Below are positions 8,173-17,141 of a DNA stretch of 64,000 nucleotides, one piece after another (positions within the stretch are counted from its first letter, which is position 1; every line of letters starts with the position of its first letter). The position numbers and the translations under genes are program-made. The DNA is taken from NCBI RefSeq assembly GCF_052118925.1, contig NZ_JBQKGG010000002.1, positions 241,173 to 305,172 on the forward strand, in the 5' to 3' direction. The notes beneath the pieces were generated by a model, which made no database searches, was not told the DNA's origin, and saw nothing but the letters and a program-made list of their open reading frames with translations. The stretch comes from Lientehia sp934351765. Lineage in GTDB: Bacteria > Bacillota > Clostridia > Lachnospirales > Lachnospiraceae.

Positions 8173-8961
8173 TCAGAATTTTCCACTCCGGCCGGACCCT
8201 CCTCCTCCAGATTCACTCTGGCTGCCTCCACTCGAAGAGCTGCGCTCGATCTTCTGCCTGGACGTTGTCTTATGAGTAAAGTAATCTGTTTTCTCCGTCA
8301 GCTGCAGTTCTTTGGAAATATATACGTTGGCAGTCGCCTTCTTCGCTACGGAATTCATTTTTTCCCACACCACAGCAACAATGACCATAGAAACAAGCAG
8401 AGAAAGACCGATCACAATAAGAATGGGAATGAACATACTTGCCCGTACAGGTTTCCCTGCCGCAGCCTTTTCCAGATAGCTGTTACATTCCTTAATATAG
8501 TCATAAAAACCGCCGTACCAGTCATTTTCCCCGAAATTATCCAGAAAAACCTTTTCCAGCTTCTCCTGTCCATAGCTGTTAAATGCGTACTCGCAGCGTT
8601 CTCCATAACAGAACATCGCCCAGTCACGGTCATCCATGCTGATCAGCAGCATGATACCATCACGATCAGGTCCTTCCCCCATGGTATAGTCATGATAGAT
8701 CGTATAGGTTGCCTTATAGACGCCATCGGAATTATAATCCCGAAAATCCTCCACCGTCACGGCATAAACACCGACACCGTATTTCTTTGAAACCGTTTCC
8801 GCCATTTTCTCCAGCTGCGCATTTTCACCTTCACTGAAAAGCCCTGCGGCATCCGTCACATAATTCAGCTGTGCCCCTGTCTGCTCTGCCGCTCCTGCAC
8901 TTACAACAAGCGAAAACAACGCCATAAACGTCAGCAGGAGAAAAAATATTCGTCTCTTCAT
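8173..8961 (-). CDS. TPM-domain secreted/membrane protein
   Basis: A 262-residue protein. Residues 1-25 are a signal sequence (MKRRIFFLLLTFMALFSLVV). A TPM domain follows (YVTDAAGLFSEGENAQLEKMA, KYGVGVYAVTV, DGIMLLISMDDRDWAMF). A membrane segment lies near 172-192 (MFIPILIVIGLSLLVSMVIV), and the cytoplasmic tail ends in a Ser/Gly-rich stretch. TPM domains occur in Psb27/YgcG-like proteins and are tied to membrane protein turnover, but no bacterial role is established here. The start at 8961 follows GGAGGGAGG. A longer upstream frame overlaps the neighbouring gene and is rejected. It is last in the minus-strand envelope operon. Confidence 0.85.
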   Translation of the reverse strand: MKRRIFFLLLTFMALFSLVVSAGAAEQTGAQLNYVTDAAGLFSEGENAQLEKMAETVSKKYGVGVYAVTVEDFRDYNSDGVYKATYTIYHDYTMGEGPDRDGIMLLISMDDRDWAMFCYGERCEYAFNSYGQEKLEKVFLDNFGENDWYGGFYDYIKECNSYLEKAAAGKPVRASMFIPILIVIGLSLLVSMVIVAVVWEKMNSVAKKATANVYISKELQLTEKTDYFTHKTTSRQKIERSSSSGGSQSESGGGGSGRSGKF

Positions 8962-8975
8962 GTTCTCCTCCCTCC

Positions 8976-10121
8976 TTACCGCGCTATAAGCATCAGTGCG
9001 GTCACGCTGAGAGCAATCAGCGATGCTGCGATAGCCGCAAATAAACCAATCACCCGCTTCGTGCTGACCGGAAGATTTCCGACCAGCTTGCCCGTCTGGC
9101 CATTCATGGCAAAGAGGAAATCCTTCCCCTCCCATTTTGTGTTCAGCATCCACACAGGAAGCAGTGCGTAATGTACCTTGCCACGCTTCAAATAAATGCT
9201 CCGGCCTGTTTCACTGCAGGAGGTATAACCCGTTACCGTGCCCTCCAGCGCGCTTACCAGCGAGCCTGCACAGCGCTTATCCGCCCGCTCACAGCTGTCT
9301 TCCACGCTGACATCATATTTATCTGCCAGAAACCCCGGCAGATATGCTGTAGAAAATGGCTTAAGCTCGGAATAATCATACGGCTCGATGGAATCCATGT
9401 AGTCATCCGGCATCTTCCGGGATGCATCCACCGGAACCTTTTCAAAGGCAATGTTACCGGCGCGCTGCACATTAAAATGACTGGTTTCGGTTATCTCATA
9501 ATCCCCGGATCGGTATTTGCTCACCCTGGTGGCATGAAACTGAACGCTCCCGCTGGCCTCACCGTCATACATCCAGAAGGGAACATATATCCCCTTGATT
9601 TCCTCCAGATGATTGGCTTTGGAGAACGTCGACGGCAGCAGCGGTTTTTTCAGATAGTGCCTTTTCAGCGCTTTGATTGCATCCTCCTTACTGAGCTTGA
9701 AGGGCAGGACATAGTCCGGCTTCAAGATTCCGGAAAACTGTCCCGGCACGACCGTTGGATTGCCGCAGTATGGGCAGGATGTGGCGGCTGTCGTTTCCTC
9801 ACAGATCAGCTCTGCACCGCACGAGGGACAGCTGTAGGCACGCATTCCGTGCACGTCCTCACCCCAGTCCGCATTCAGATCAGAAACGTCCCATTCCGAT
9901 CCGTCCCCGCCAGCGGAGGTTTCCGCCGAATCTGAAGGTTTATCCTTTTCAGTCTCTGCCGCTTCTGCTGCTTTCTGTTCCTTTTCTTTATAGAGTGCTT
10001 CGATCTCAGCCACATCGAAGCTCGATCCGCAGTACTCACACTCCAGTCTGCCGGATTCCCCCACAAAATGGAGCGGTCCCGTACATGCGGGGCATTGATA
10101 ATTTGTTATCTGAGTTGCCAT
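8976..10121 (-). CDS. Zinc-ribbon membrane protein (TFIIB-type ribbon annotation)
   Basis: A 381-residue protein with two treble-clef/zinc-ribbon motifs, YQCPACTGPL...CEYCG (residues ~9-32) and YSCPSCGAELICEE...CPYCG (~95-120), separated by an acidic linker. A long middle domain (YVLPFKLSKEDAIKALKRHYL, GIYVPFWMYDG) and one C-terminal membrane helix follow. Such proteins are often auto-annotated as TFIIB-type zinc ribbon or replication restart proteins, but nothing here is a helicase or transcription factor. A membrane-tethered sensor or chaperone role with the downstream TPM protein is inference. The genes are 14 bp apart. Confidence 0.8.
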   Translation of the reverse strand: MATQITNYQCPACTGPLHFVGESGRLECEYCGSSFDVAEIEALYKEKEQKAAEAAETEKDKPSDSAETSAGGDGSEWDVSDLNADWGEDVHGMRAYSCPSCGAELICEETTAATSCPYCGNPTVVPGQFSGILKPDYVLPFKLSKEDAIKALKRHYLKKPLLPSTFSKANHLEEIKGIYVPFWMYDGEASGSVQFHATRVSKYRSGDYEITETSHFNVQRAGNIAFEKVPVDASRKMPDDYMDSIEPYDYSELKPFSTAYLPGFLADKYDVSVEDSCERADKRCAGSLVSALEGTVTGYTSCSETGRSIYLKRGKVHYALLPVWMLNTKWEGKDFLFAMNGQTGKLVGNLPVSTKRVIGLFAAIAASLIALSVTALMLIAR

Positions 10122-10184
10122 CTGAATTCCTCATTTCCTACGCTTATGTTTCCGCTGTCAGTAAAAAGCAGAAGCATAAGCCGC

Positions 10185-11066
10185 TTATCTTTCCTGATTT
10201 TTCACTGTAGCAAGAGTATAGAATGCATCGATCAGCGAAGCACCCGCATCGATCGGAGCATCGATCGAACTGCCGTCTTCAAACTCAAAGGATATCTGAT
10301 ACGTCGTTTCGTCAAGGATCATGATATCGTCATCCAGCGGTTCTTCATATCCCTTCACTGCTGTAACGAGCTGCTCCTCCTTTACGATCCGGAGTATCTC
10401 TTCGGCATCCTTCTCTTCGATCTGCTGCTTTTCCACTTCCGTATGTATATTGCTGCTGTCAATCACTGCATCATAGGAAAAGAACCAGTCATTGCCTTCT
10501 TTTTCAATGGTAAACAAATAGGAAGAGGACTGATCCATACAACATCTCTGGACAGAAACTGCCCTGATTCCTTCATAGTTCTCCGCCGTCTCATAATATT
10601 TGCCGGCAAGTGCATAGAGATACCTGAGCGCCTTATCACCAAACGCGATTCCTCTGTCTACTCTGCTTCCGTCGGAAAAGACGATTTCGGAGCTGCATGC
10701 CGGTGCATCCGGTGTTTGAAAAAGACGGATCGGCTCATGATATTTTCTGAACCGTTTTATCTCTCCTTCCTCACGAATAATCTCAAGGAATCCTTCCGCC
10801 TCTTCACATGGGATCTGGAGCGAACTGAACGAGACATAATACGCATTCTGATCTTCCACATAGCAGCTGGCGGAGAAGAACCAGTCCTCCTTCTCTTTTT
10901 GCAGGGCAAAGGAATAAACAGGCTCACGCGTCATTCCATAATACGTGGTATTGATCAGAGCAATATCATCCACCTTGTATTCTCTGCTGTTTCCGCATCC
11001 GAAAAGTCCGGAAACCAACAACACCAACACGGTAATTCCTATTTCACATATCATTTTCTTTTTCAT
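10185..11066 (-). CDS. Putative lipoprotein, unknown function
   Basis: A 293-residue protein. Its N-terminus has lysines, a hydrophobic stretch and a lipobox-like VSGLFGC, so it should be lipid-anchored outside the membrane. Two similar halves can be seen. Each has a 'W-FFS' element (EKEDWFFSASCYVEDQN and EGNDWFFSYDAVIDSSN) and a later 'SFEFEDGSSID' or 'EIVFSDGSRVD' strand, suggesting an internal duplication. No catalytic motif is seen and I do not recognise the family. The ribosome site is weak (GAAGAAG). Confidence 0.7.
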   Translation of the reverse strand: MKKKMICEIGITVLVLLVSGLFGCGNSREYKVDDIALINTTYYGMTREPVYSFALQKEKEDWFFSASCYVEDQNAYYVSFSSLQIPCEEAEGFLEIIREEGEIKRFRKYHEPIRLFQTPDAPACSSEIVFSDGSRVDRGIAFGDKALRYLYALAGKYYETAENYEGIRAVSVQRCCMDQSSSYLFTIEKEGNDWFFSYDAVIDSSNIHTEVEKQQIEEKDAEEILRIVKEEQLVTAVKGYEEPLDDDIMILDETTYQISFEFEDGSSIDAPIDAGASLIDAFYTLATVKNQER

Positions 11067-11116
11067 GGCTTTGTATGATCTTCTTCATCTGCCGTCCTTG
11101 TCTGCCGCGAACTGCA

Positions 11117-11322
11117 TTACTGGAACTTCATATTCGTAAGAATGATGTCCGTCATTGTTCCGGGAACACAGTCCATATCACGCAGTCCGACAGAAAGTGC
11201 ACGATTATCATCGATCTGGGCGACATATTCAATCCATTCATAGCCGATATTCTTAAATGGGAGTCATCGTCTCCGGAGATCCATTTGTAGTAGCGATAGT
11301 TCGCCTTCATATGGTCACTGTA
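11117..11322 (-). pseudogene. Frameshifted 3' remnant downstream of the DUF5067 lipoprotein
   Basis: After the stop of the lipoprotein gene, a different frame carries protein-like sequence, YSDHMKANYRYYKWISGDDDSH. A one-base shift (three Ts where four are needed, near 11255) then leads into NIGYEWIEYVAQIDDNR and GLRDMDCVPGTMTDIILTN, ending at TAA 11117. The 'RYYKWIS' element resembles C-terminal parts of related clostridial lipoproteins. The piece is best read as a decayed end of this or a sister gene. It has no start codon of its own in the right frame. Confidence 0.6.
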
Positions 11323-12409
11323 TAATACCATCTCCTCCGGCTGCATTTTCACCGGAATTCGACTCCGAAACGCCTGCTTCGATGCTGTCCGGCATAGGCT
11401 CACCCGCATCGATCAGAGGCAGATACCAGTCACTGTAGCGATAAGGCCAGCCGCTCTCATCCATATCATCCCAGTGGAGTCCCCACGGACGCAGATAGAT
11501 TTCATAATGAAATCCATCATCACCATTTTCATAGTCTCCGTCGATACAGATCAGGTTCTCATAGTCCAGCAGGCCCGGGTCAACGATCCAGTCCGCATGC
11601 TCGATCGCCACATCCGTAAACCAGCCGTCCTCTGACATCACAGTGCCGTACTCACCGGTTCCGGCCTCATTCAGGCTGACAGATACCGCAGCCATGGGGT
11701 TTGCCTTGGTATAATCCTCGTCCCAGATCGTAAGCGTTCCCGTATAGTCCGTACCGATGTCGATCACGCCACACACATCCCACCACTGGCCTTCCATACC
11801 CTCCGTTTCATAATCACCTGTACAGCCGGTCATTTTCCACCAGCCGTACCATTCGCCGTTCCACCAGCTGAGCAGCTCGTCATCGGTATCATCCGGCGAT
11901 GTGGTCTCCAAATCCGTATTGGCTGCCTTTTCCCGGCTGAGTGTGGACGGCTCAATGGTGATTGTACCGTTTTTCTTGCCAAGCATCTGCTCAAAGGTCG
12001 CCTTGACCGTACTGGTCGTATCGGCCAGAACAAAGGCTGTCTGTACCTCAAGCGTTGCTCCCGGTTCAATTTCCTTAAACTGATTATTTGTTACAACATC
12101 AAAGTTTTCATAATCGGTAATAACTGACGCAACTTCCAGTTCTACGCCGTTCTGCATAACTGTTTCGCTGACGCTCCACAGATAGGAGGCATTTTCCTTA
12201 CTGTTGTTTGTGAAGTCCAGTGTCAGAACGATCGCGTCCTTTCCTGATGAATCTTCCATGATGCATGCGCCCTTGTAGCGCAGCTCATAATCTCCAAGCT
12301 TGATTACATTTGGATCTGCCGCCGTCTTATCCTTGCCGCAGGCCGTGAGACCGAATAACATCAGCACCACAAGAAGCAGGCAGAAACGTTTTGTCTTCGT
12401 CTGTTTCAT
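11315..12409 (-). CDS. DUF5067-type lipoprotein
   Basis: A 364-residue lipoprotein with signal and lipobox (LMLFGLTACGK, C24). Residues ~35-155 match the DUF5067 layout of an Ig-like domain: LGDYELRYKGACI, ALVLTLDFTNNS-like strands, EIEPGATLEVQTAFVL. The second half is Trp-rich (LLSWWNGEWYGWWKMTG, a PWGLHWDDM element) and looks like a ligand-binding or lipocalin-like domain. It ends GGDGIIQ, where relatives continue, so the C-terminus is probably truncated (see the remnant at 11117-11322). AGGAGG precedes the ATG. It belongs to the minus-strand envelope operon. Confidence 0.8.
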   Translation of the reverse strand: MKQTKTKRFCLLLVVLMLFGLTACGKDKTAADPNVIKLGDYELRYKGACIMEDSSGKDAIVLTLDFTNNSKENASYLWSVSETVMQNGVELEVASVITDYENFDVVTNNQFKEIEPGATLEVQTAFVLADTTSTVKATFEQMLGKKNGTITIEPSTLSREKAANTDLETTSPDDTDDELLSWWNGEWYGWWKMTGCTGDYETEGMEGQWWDVCGVIDIGTDYTGTLTIWDEDYTKANPMAAVSVSLNEAGTGEYGTVMSEDGWFTDVAIEHADWIVDPGLLDYENLICIDGDYENGDDGFHYEIYLRPWGLHWDDMDESGWPYRYSDWYLPLIDAGEPMPDSIEAGVSESNSGENAAGGDGIIQ

Positions 12410-12481
12410 AATTTCCTCCTAACATAATTCCATGATATACCAATCGGCAAACCTGCCGATGTCGTGACGGTAAACGTCAAA

Positions 12482-12538
12482 ACCGCCAGGGAAAAGGCAG
12501 AACAGATACCTGTCATCCAATCCCAATCCCCTGGCGGT
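12482..12538. repeat. Inverted repeat in the gap between two lipoprotein genes
   Basis: ACCGCCAGGG (12482-12491) pairs with CCCTGGCGGT (12529-12538) across a 37-base loop, in the 259-bp gap 12410-12668. It has no T-run, so it is not a classical terminator. It may be a processing or regulatory structure. I see no gene in the gap; a 61-codon frame there has no family signal. Confidence 0.5.
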
Positions 12539-12668
12539 AACGCTCGCGCGACATGATCCTCAGCTTCCTCGCCGTTCAAGCTCTTTTTCACGGTATCATG
12601 CAGCCTCCGTGCAGATATTGAGCTTTTGATCAGGTAAGTGAAATGACGCGTGTTGTGCTTCTATATGA

Positions 12669-13001
12669 TCATTTTTTTGTAAAGGTTCCGCTGATGCCGT
12701 AGCCGGAATTTTCCTCCATGGTAAGGCTGCTGCCATCTACCGAAAACGTGTATGTAGACGGCTCACTCCAGGTTTCCAGCGTTACCGTAAGCTGATCATC
12801 CTCAATGCTGTAGGTGCCTTTTTGCTTCATGTAAGCATTTTCCATGGTACATTTTCCTTTTCCGTTAAACGACCATGTAATTACACCATCAGCACCAAGC
12901 TCTGCTGACCATGTGCCAGCCAGCGCGTCCTTGCTTCCACAGGCGGCAAGCGTTAAAATCATAATCGCTGCGACCAGGAGCAGTCCTGCAAGTCTCTTCA
13001 T
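12669..13001 (-). CDS. Small lipocalin-like lipoprotein
   Basis: A 110-residue protein with a signal and lipobox (MILTLAACGS). The mature part is a small beta-barrel pattern, LAGTWSAELGADGVITWSFN, KGTYSIEDDQLTVTL, YTFSVDGSSLTMEE, like lipocalin/DUF5640 domains in clostridial lipoproteins. The start at 13001 (AAAGGA site) is used, because the longer frame from 13049 overlaps the upstream gene. The ligand is unknown. Confidence 0.75.
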   Translation of the reverse strand: MKRLAGLLLVAAIMILTLAACGSKDALAGTWSAELGADGVITWSFNGKGKCTMENAYMKQKGTYSIEDDQLTVTLETWSEPSTYTFSVDGSSLTMEENSGYGISGTFTKK

Positions 13002-13041
13002 TTTTGAATGTCCTTTCTGTTCTGAATCATTGACAAATAGC

Positions 13042-13812
13042 TCAGCCATTTATTGCGCCGCCGCAGTATTCGCAGCAGCCGCTGGTATCCGGGGTAGTAG
13101 TTGCTCCGCAGTAGGGGCAGGTAACCGCTGCTTTGGGGGCAGCCGCCTGCTCAATCTTCTTCCTTACATCTGTGCGGAGCTGCGTCAGTGCCTGACGGAT
13201 CTCCTCGCCGAGCTTTTTATAATTACTGTACTCAACATTGGTTTCCGGGTTACATCTCGATGTCATACCCGGACGCATCGCAGGCGGCGGGACAATATCC
13301 ACAGAGCTGGTGTTGATCTGAAAACGCATTTCGTCAAAATAGGAATTGTTGACGAAGATGGTGATATAAAAATCATAGGAATATTCGTAGCGCGGCGGAT
13401 TATAGCTGACTTCCTTTCCATCCTTATCCTTACGTTTGATCTCGGAGGAGCGTTCATCAATATCAAGATTACAGCCCGTCACATCTGCAAAATCCAGAAC
13501 ATCCGGGTTGGCCTCCAGTAAATCTCTTGCCCGCGTTACCATGAATTTTCCGGCATCCTCGTCAAGAAGCACCTTCGTATTCGTTCCGAGGACTCTGGTC
13601 GTATGGAATGCCGCAACCTTTTCCCGATTCTCTTCCCGATAAGCCAGCTGCTCCCTGATTTCCTCAACTGTGCTGTTGCGTCGGTCAGAGAACCATGGAG
13701 AAAGCTTCCTGGCACAGTTTTTGCAGAGATTGCCGTCCTCCAGCTTGCGGTTTCCAAGCATACCGATCTTCTCACCGCAAATATCACAGTATTTCTTATC
13801 AAACAGTCCCAT
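13042..13812 (-). CDS. Zinc-ribbon protein with DUF4428-like N-terminus
   Basis: A 256-residue cytoplasmic protein. The N-terminus holds a treble-clef (KKYCDICGEKIGMLGNRKL, LCKNCARKLSPWFSDRR) of the DUF4428 type. The middle is a beta-rich domain (YEYSYDFYITIFVNNSYFDE). The C-terminus has a second zinc ribbon (VTCPYCGATTTP, CCEYCGG). DUF4428 proteins are common in clostridia and have no assigned role. A metal- or redox-responsive adaptor is possible but unproven. It starts MGLFDKKYC behind AAAGGAGA, within the minus-strand operon. Confidence 0.8.
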   Translation of the reverse strand: MGLFDKKYCDICGEKIGMLGNRKLEDGNLCKNCARKLSPWFSDRRNSTVEEIREQLAYREENREKVAAFHTTRVLGTNTKVLLDEDAGKFMVTRARDLLEANPDVLDFADVTGCNLDIDERSSEIKRKDKDGKEVSYNPPRYEYSYDFYITIFVNNSYFDEMRFQINTSSVDIVPPPAMRPGMTSRCNPETNVEYSNYKKLGEEIRQALTQLRTDVRKKIEQAAAPKAAVTCPYCGATTTPDTSGCCEYCGGAING

Positions 13813-13843
13813 ATCGGTCTCCTTTGCCGTTCGTCATTCTGCT

Positions 13844-14263
13844 TTATGCTGCAGGCTGAGCATCGTCTTCCTTGGAATTGAGCACCGCACCATAGATGTA
13901 AAGTCCAGGCACCACGAGACCTGTCAGAACGCTCAGGATATCAAAATCACCACCGTTGACAAGGTTGAAGATCATGCTCAGAACACAGAATACGATTACG
14001 ACAATGCCCCATCCTACGAGCTTTTTACTCTGATTTCCATGCTTACTGTACTTTACTCCCAGGATCCCTGCGATCAGTTCACAGATGCCGCCTGCCAGAG
14101 TGAGGATCAAAACCAGAAAATAGTTAAACGAGAGCGCCGAGCCTATACCAATTCCGGTTGACACTACACCAATTCCGGCGACAAAAACACCGGCAATGAT
14201 CGTCAGTGCAGCTGCGATAATCATAAGAATCCCTGTAACCATTAAAAATTTGTGACCTTTCAT
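13844..14263 (-). CDS. Small four-helix membrane protein
   Basis: A 139-residue protein with about four membrane helices (GILMIIAAALTIIAGVFVAG, FLVLILTLAGGICELIAGIL, GWGIVVIVFCVLSMIF, LTGLVVPGLYIYGAV) and a short charged tail. I recognise no family beyond generic small integral membrane proteins. The start at 14263 has AAGGAGG eight bases upstream. Four 16-bp tandem repeats lie just before it. Confidence 0.7.
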   Translation of the reverse strand: MKGHKFLMVTGILMIIAAALTIIAGVFVAGIGVVSTGIGIGSALSFNYFLVLILTLAGGICELIAGILGVKYSKHGNQSKKLVGWGIVVIVFCVLSMIFNLVNGGDFDILSVLTGLVVPGLYIYGAVLNSKEDDAQPAA

Positions 14264-14283
14264 TGTTAAATCCTCCTTTTTTA

Positions 14284-14347
14284 TCTGCTTTGCTTCATGT
14301 CTGCTTTGTTTCATGTCTGCTTTGTTTCATGTCTGCTTTGTTTCCTG
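14284..14347. repeat. Four tandem 16-bp repeats
   Basis: Consecutive units at 14284, 14300, 14316 and 14332 follow TCTGCTTTGTTTCATG, with one substitution in the first and one in the last. The array sits between the gene ending at 14362 and the ribosome site of the membrane protein gene. Copy-number change would alter the spacing between these operon genes. Confidence 0.85.
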
Positions 14348-14361
14348 TTTCCGTTTTTCTG

Positions 14362-14853
14362 CTATGCCCACGGATCCTCCGCCGCCGGAATGCGGATCCC
14401 GCTTAAAATACTGGAATATTCCCAGAGAAACCACTCTCCGGTCGAGCCTTTCTGCCGCAGCTTCATGGGGCGTGGGGAATCTGCACCTGCTGTCTTCAGG
14501 AATACCCGAAGATATCCCGGCTCTATATCCTGCGGTCTTGGGTCTTCCAGTACATTGAGAACATACGGCCGGCACGGCTGATAACCGTTCTGCGGTGCTG
14601 CACCTTCAAAATAGGCAAGCGGCAGATAGGGCTTGCCGCGCAGTCGGTCGCGCAGGAACTGACCATCATACGGTGTCATAGGCCTTGGCCCCCGCAGAAG
14701 GTTCATCGCAGCAGTACCTGCATCTTTATCCCGGTCGAACAATGCCAGTGCACACAGAAACAATGCACAGATATGCTCCGGTTTTCGTCCTTCTGCGGCG
14801 AGTGCTTCAAACTCCGGCAAGTTCTCCGGTATTTTCTGAATTATAACCTGCAA
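14362..14853 (-). CDS. Conserved hypothetical protein of the envelope operon
   Basis: A 163-residue soluble protein with a TTG start, supported by AGGAGG ten bases upstream and by the absence of a better ATG. The N-terminal part is helical (KPEHICALFLCALALFDRDKD). The C-terminal part is beta-rich (YLRVFLKTAGADSPRPMKL, WFLWEYSSILSGIRIP) and resembles small domains found next to zinc-ribbon proteins in clostridia (possibly DUF6935, not certain). No catalytic or membrane features. Confidence 0.65.
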   Translation of the reverse strand: MQVIIQKIPENLPEFEALAAEGRKPEHICALFLCALALFDRDKDAGTAAMNLLRGPRPMTPYDGQFLRDRLRGKPYLPLAYFEGAAPQNGYQPCRPYVLNVLEDPRPQDIEPGYLRVFLKTAGADSPRPMKLRQKGSTGEWFLWEYSSILSGIRIPAAEDPWA

Positions 14854-14871
14854 TATAACCAGTCCTCCTTC

Positions 14872-15255
14872 CTAAAGCATATCGATCACACCTGCGAGAT
14901 ATGTCGGCGATACGGATGCATAGATAAAATTATCGATCAGCTGGTCCTTCACCGCCTGCCGCACATTGGCTGCAAGCATTTCGTCTATGCGCTCATCCAC
15001 CAGCAGCAAAATCTTACAGTCCCACCCCAGCTTCTTAACTTCATTCCGGATCTTCAGCCGTTCGCTCAGCTTCCAGACACCCTGCCGCATGACCTCCATA
15101 ACAAGCACATTGGCATGACAGACTCGGCATAGGTCAAGCGTTTTCTCCGGATTCGAAGAACGGTAGACAATAAAATCCAGATCACATCTCGTGAGCGACT
15201 GCTCAACAGCCTCTGCCAAAAGACCGTCATTCATATCCAGCACGATTCTTCGCAT
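14872..15255 (-). CDS. Stand-alone receiver-like domain lacking the phosphorylatable Asp
   Basis: A 127-residue protein with the length and alternating pattern of a response-regulator receiver. The strand that should end in Asp reads ANVLVMEVMRQG, with Glu54 in its place. The loop normally carrying Ser/Thr reads KILLLVDER. There is no output domain. It is first in the minus-strand operon and divergent from a two-component system. It may act as a phosphorylation-independent partner of that kinase or regulator (inference). Start ATG behind AAGGCGGTGG. Confidence 0.65.
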   Translation of the reverse strand: MRRIVLDMNDGLLAEAVEQSLTRCDLDFIVYRSSNPEKTLDLCRVCHANVLVMEVMRQGVWKLSERLKIRNEVKKLGWDCKILLLVDERIDEMLAANVRQAVKDQLIDNFIYASVSPTYLAGVIDML

Positions 15256-15486
15256 CGTTGCTCTTCCACCGCCTTTCTCTTTTTTATAAATCTTTCATTT
15301 ACATTTTAACGGATAAAAGCCTCTTCCGCCCCCGCCAATTGGCTAGGTTTTATGTTTTTTCCGTTTATGAAACTTTAAACTACAGAATCCATCGATACGC
15401 CTCCCCCAAAGAGCCGGAAACGCATTGCCTTTTTATATCCATCTATGATACTATGATATGAAAGGTAGGGTGGAGGTATCATATCT

Positions 15487-17136
15487 ATGAGTAAGACGAC
15501 AAAAAGAAGTATCCTGCTTGCACTGGTCACACTGGGACTGATTGTGTTTGCCATGTGGCTTCGATATGCCAGCCGAACCATTCTTCACCACCCGTTCTAT
15601 GGTTATCTGCGAAGCGGGATCTATATTTTTCTGTTCTGCATGTGGGGGATTTCTCTTCATCTCCGTATTATACAGATGCAGGTGCGGCGCTATTTAGTGA
15701 CAATTTCCGTACTGATGGTGCTGTGGCTTCTCCTGCGCTCGATCAAATTTTCCATCAACAGCGCAGAGGCTGAGCGCTGGCTATGGTACTTCTACTATGG
15801 CCCCATACTGTATATTCCCATGATGTCGCTCTTTGTTTCCCTGTCACTGGGCAAAGCAGAGAACTTCCGCCTGCCGCGATGGACAAAGCTTCTGTATATA
15901 CCGGCGTTTCTGCTGCTTTTACTTGTTCTGACAAACGATCTGCACCAGTGGGTATTCTCCTTTCCATCCGGTATTTTATCCGATCAGGACTACCGATATG
16001 AGGCCGGCTACTTCTTCGTACTGGGCTGGGAGCTTCTGTGTGCGGTATCCGCGCTCGTTTTGATGGTAAAAAGCTGCCGTATCCCGCACACCAGAAAATT
16101 TCGCTGGCTGCCGCTGATTCCGTTTTCACTTTCGCTGGCCTATGTTTATGCGTATATCAGACAGGTCTACTGGGTCTGGGTGCTTGCCGGCGATATAACG
16201 GTGTCACAGTGCCTGATCTTTGCAAGTATCTTTGAATGCTGTATCCAATGCGGACTGATCCCGTCCAACCTCGGATACCGGGAACTGTTTGAGGCAACCA
16301 GTCTGCCGGTTCAGATCACAGATAATGCGTTTTGCACCACATATGTATCCGCCGCCATGCATGGAGCATTGCCGCAAACCGAACTGTGTCACATACAGAC
16401 GGATACCGTCCCGCTGGACGACAATACGCTTCTGAAGCGGCATAAGCTGCGCCGCGGATGGGTATTCTGGAAAGAGGACATTTCAGAACTGAATCAGATT
16501 CAAAAAGAACTGGAGCAGACACGCGATGAGCTTCGTGATACCGGAGACGTCCTTGCGGCGGAAAACGCACAGCACGCAAGGCTGTTAAAGCTGGCAGAGG
16601 AAAACCGCCTGTACAATATCATGGAGTCACAGACGGCAAACCAGATCACGACACTGCAGGCGCTTCTGGCAGATTTACGACAGACAGAAGACCTGAAGCA
16701 GGCGGAACATCTGCTGGGTCAGGTCATCATTCTCGGGACCTACATCAAACGCAGAAACAACCTGATTTTTGTCGGTGTTCAGCGCGGTTCGATCTCCGTA
16801 CAGGAGCTCAGACTGTGTCTCAATGAATCGATTGAAAACCTCAACCTGTATGGGGCAGACTGCAAAGCGCTTGTCACAGGCAGCGGACAGCTAACCGTCG
16901 AACAGGCGGCGCAGGCCTATGATCTGTTTGAAGCGGTCGTGGAGGCGAGTCTGGAATCACTGCAGTCCCTGCTGATCTCCATAGAGGTCAGAGAACAGGT
17001 ACAGGTAAATCTCTGCGTTTCAGGCGCACAGACTCTTTGCGGGCTGAGCACACAATTCCCCGGCTTAGAATGGGAACAGGATGAGGATGGGCTTCAGTAT
17101 ATTATGCTGAAGCCGGAAAAATCGGTGGGGGTATAA
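15487..17136 (+). CDS. 7TM sensor-like protein without a histidine-kinase core
   Basis: A 549-residue protein. Seven membrane helices fill residues ~10-225, matching the '7TM histidine kinase N-terminal' module. A PAS-like region (~275-330, VQITDNAFCTTYVS, RRGWVFWKEDISELNQIQ) and a coiled coil (~330-390) follow. The rest resembles a dimerisation domain, but the expected His of an H-box is absent and no ATP-binding N/G boxes are seen. The soluble kinase encoded 5 bp downstream has both, so this looks like the sensing half of a split kinase. GGTGGAGG precedes the ATG. Confidence 0.75.
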   Translation: MSKTTKRSILLALVTLGLIVFAMWLRYASRTILHHPFYGYLRSGIYIFLFCMWGISLHLRIIQMQVRRYLVTISVLMVLWLLLRSIKFSINSAEAERWLWYFYYGPILYIPMMSLFVSLSLGKAENFRLPRWTKLLYIPAFLLLLLVLTNDLHQWVFSFPSGILSDQDYRYEAGYFFVLGWELLCAVSALVLMVKSCRIPHTRKFRWLPLIPFSLSLAYVYAYIRQVYWVWVLAGDITVSQCLIFASIFECCIQCGLIPSNLGYRELFEATSLPVQITDNAFCTTYVSAAMHGALPQTELCHIQTDTVPLDDNTLLKRHKLRRGWVFWKEDISELNQIQKELEQTRDELRDTGDVLAAENAQHARLLKLAEENRLYNIMESQTANQITTLQALLADLRQTEDLKQAEHLLGQVIILGTYIKRRNNLIFVGVQRGSISVQELRLCLNESIENLNLYGADCKALVTGSGQLTVEQAAQAYDLFEAVVEASLESLQSLLISIEVREQVQVNLCVSGAQTLCGLSTQFPGLEWEQDEDGLQYIMLKPEKSVGV

Positions 17137-17141
17137 CGCAT

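Noticed and set aside
12406..12591. 61-codon frame between lipoprotein genes
   Set aside because: It overlaps the next gene start, contains a palindrome and has no homology pattern.
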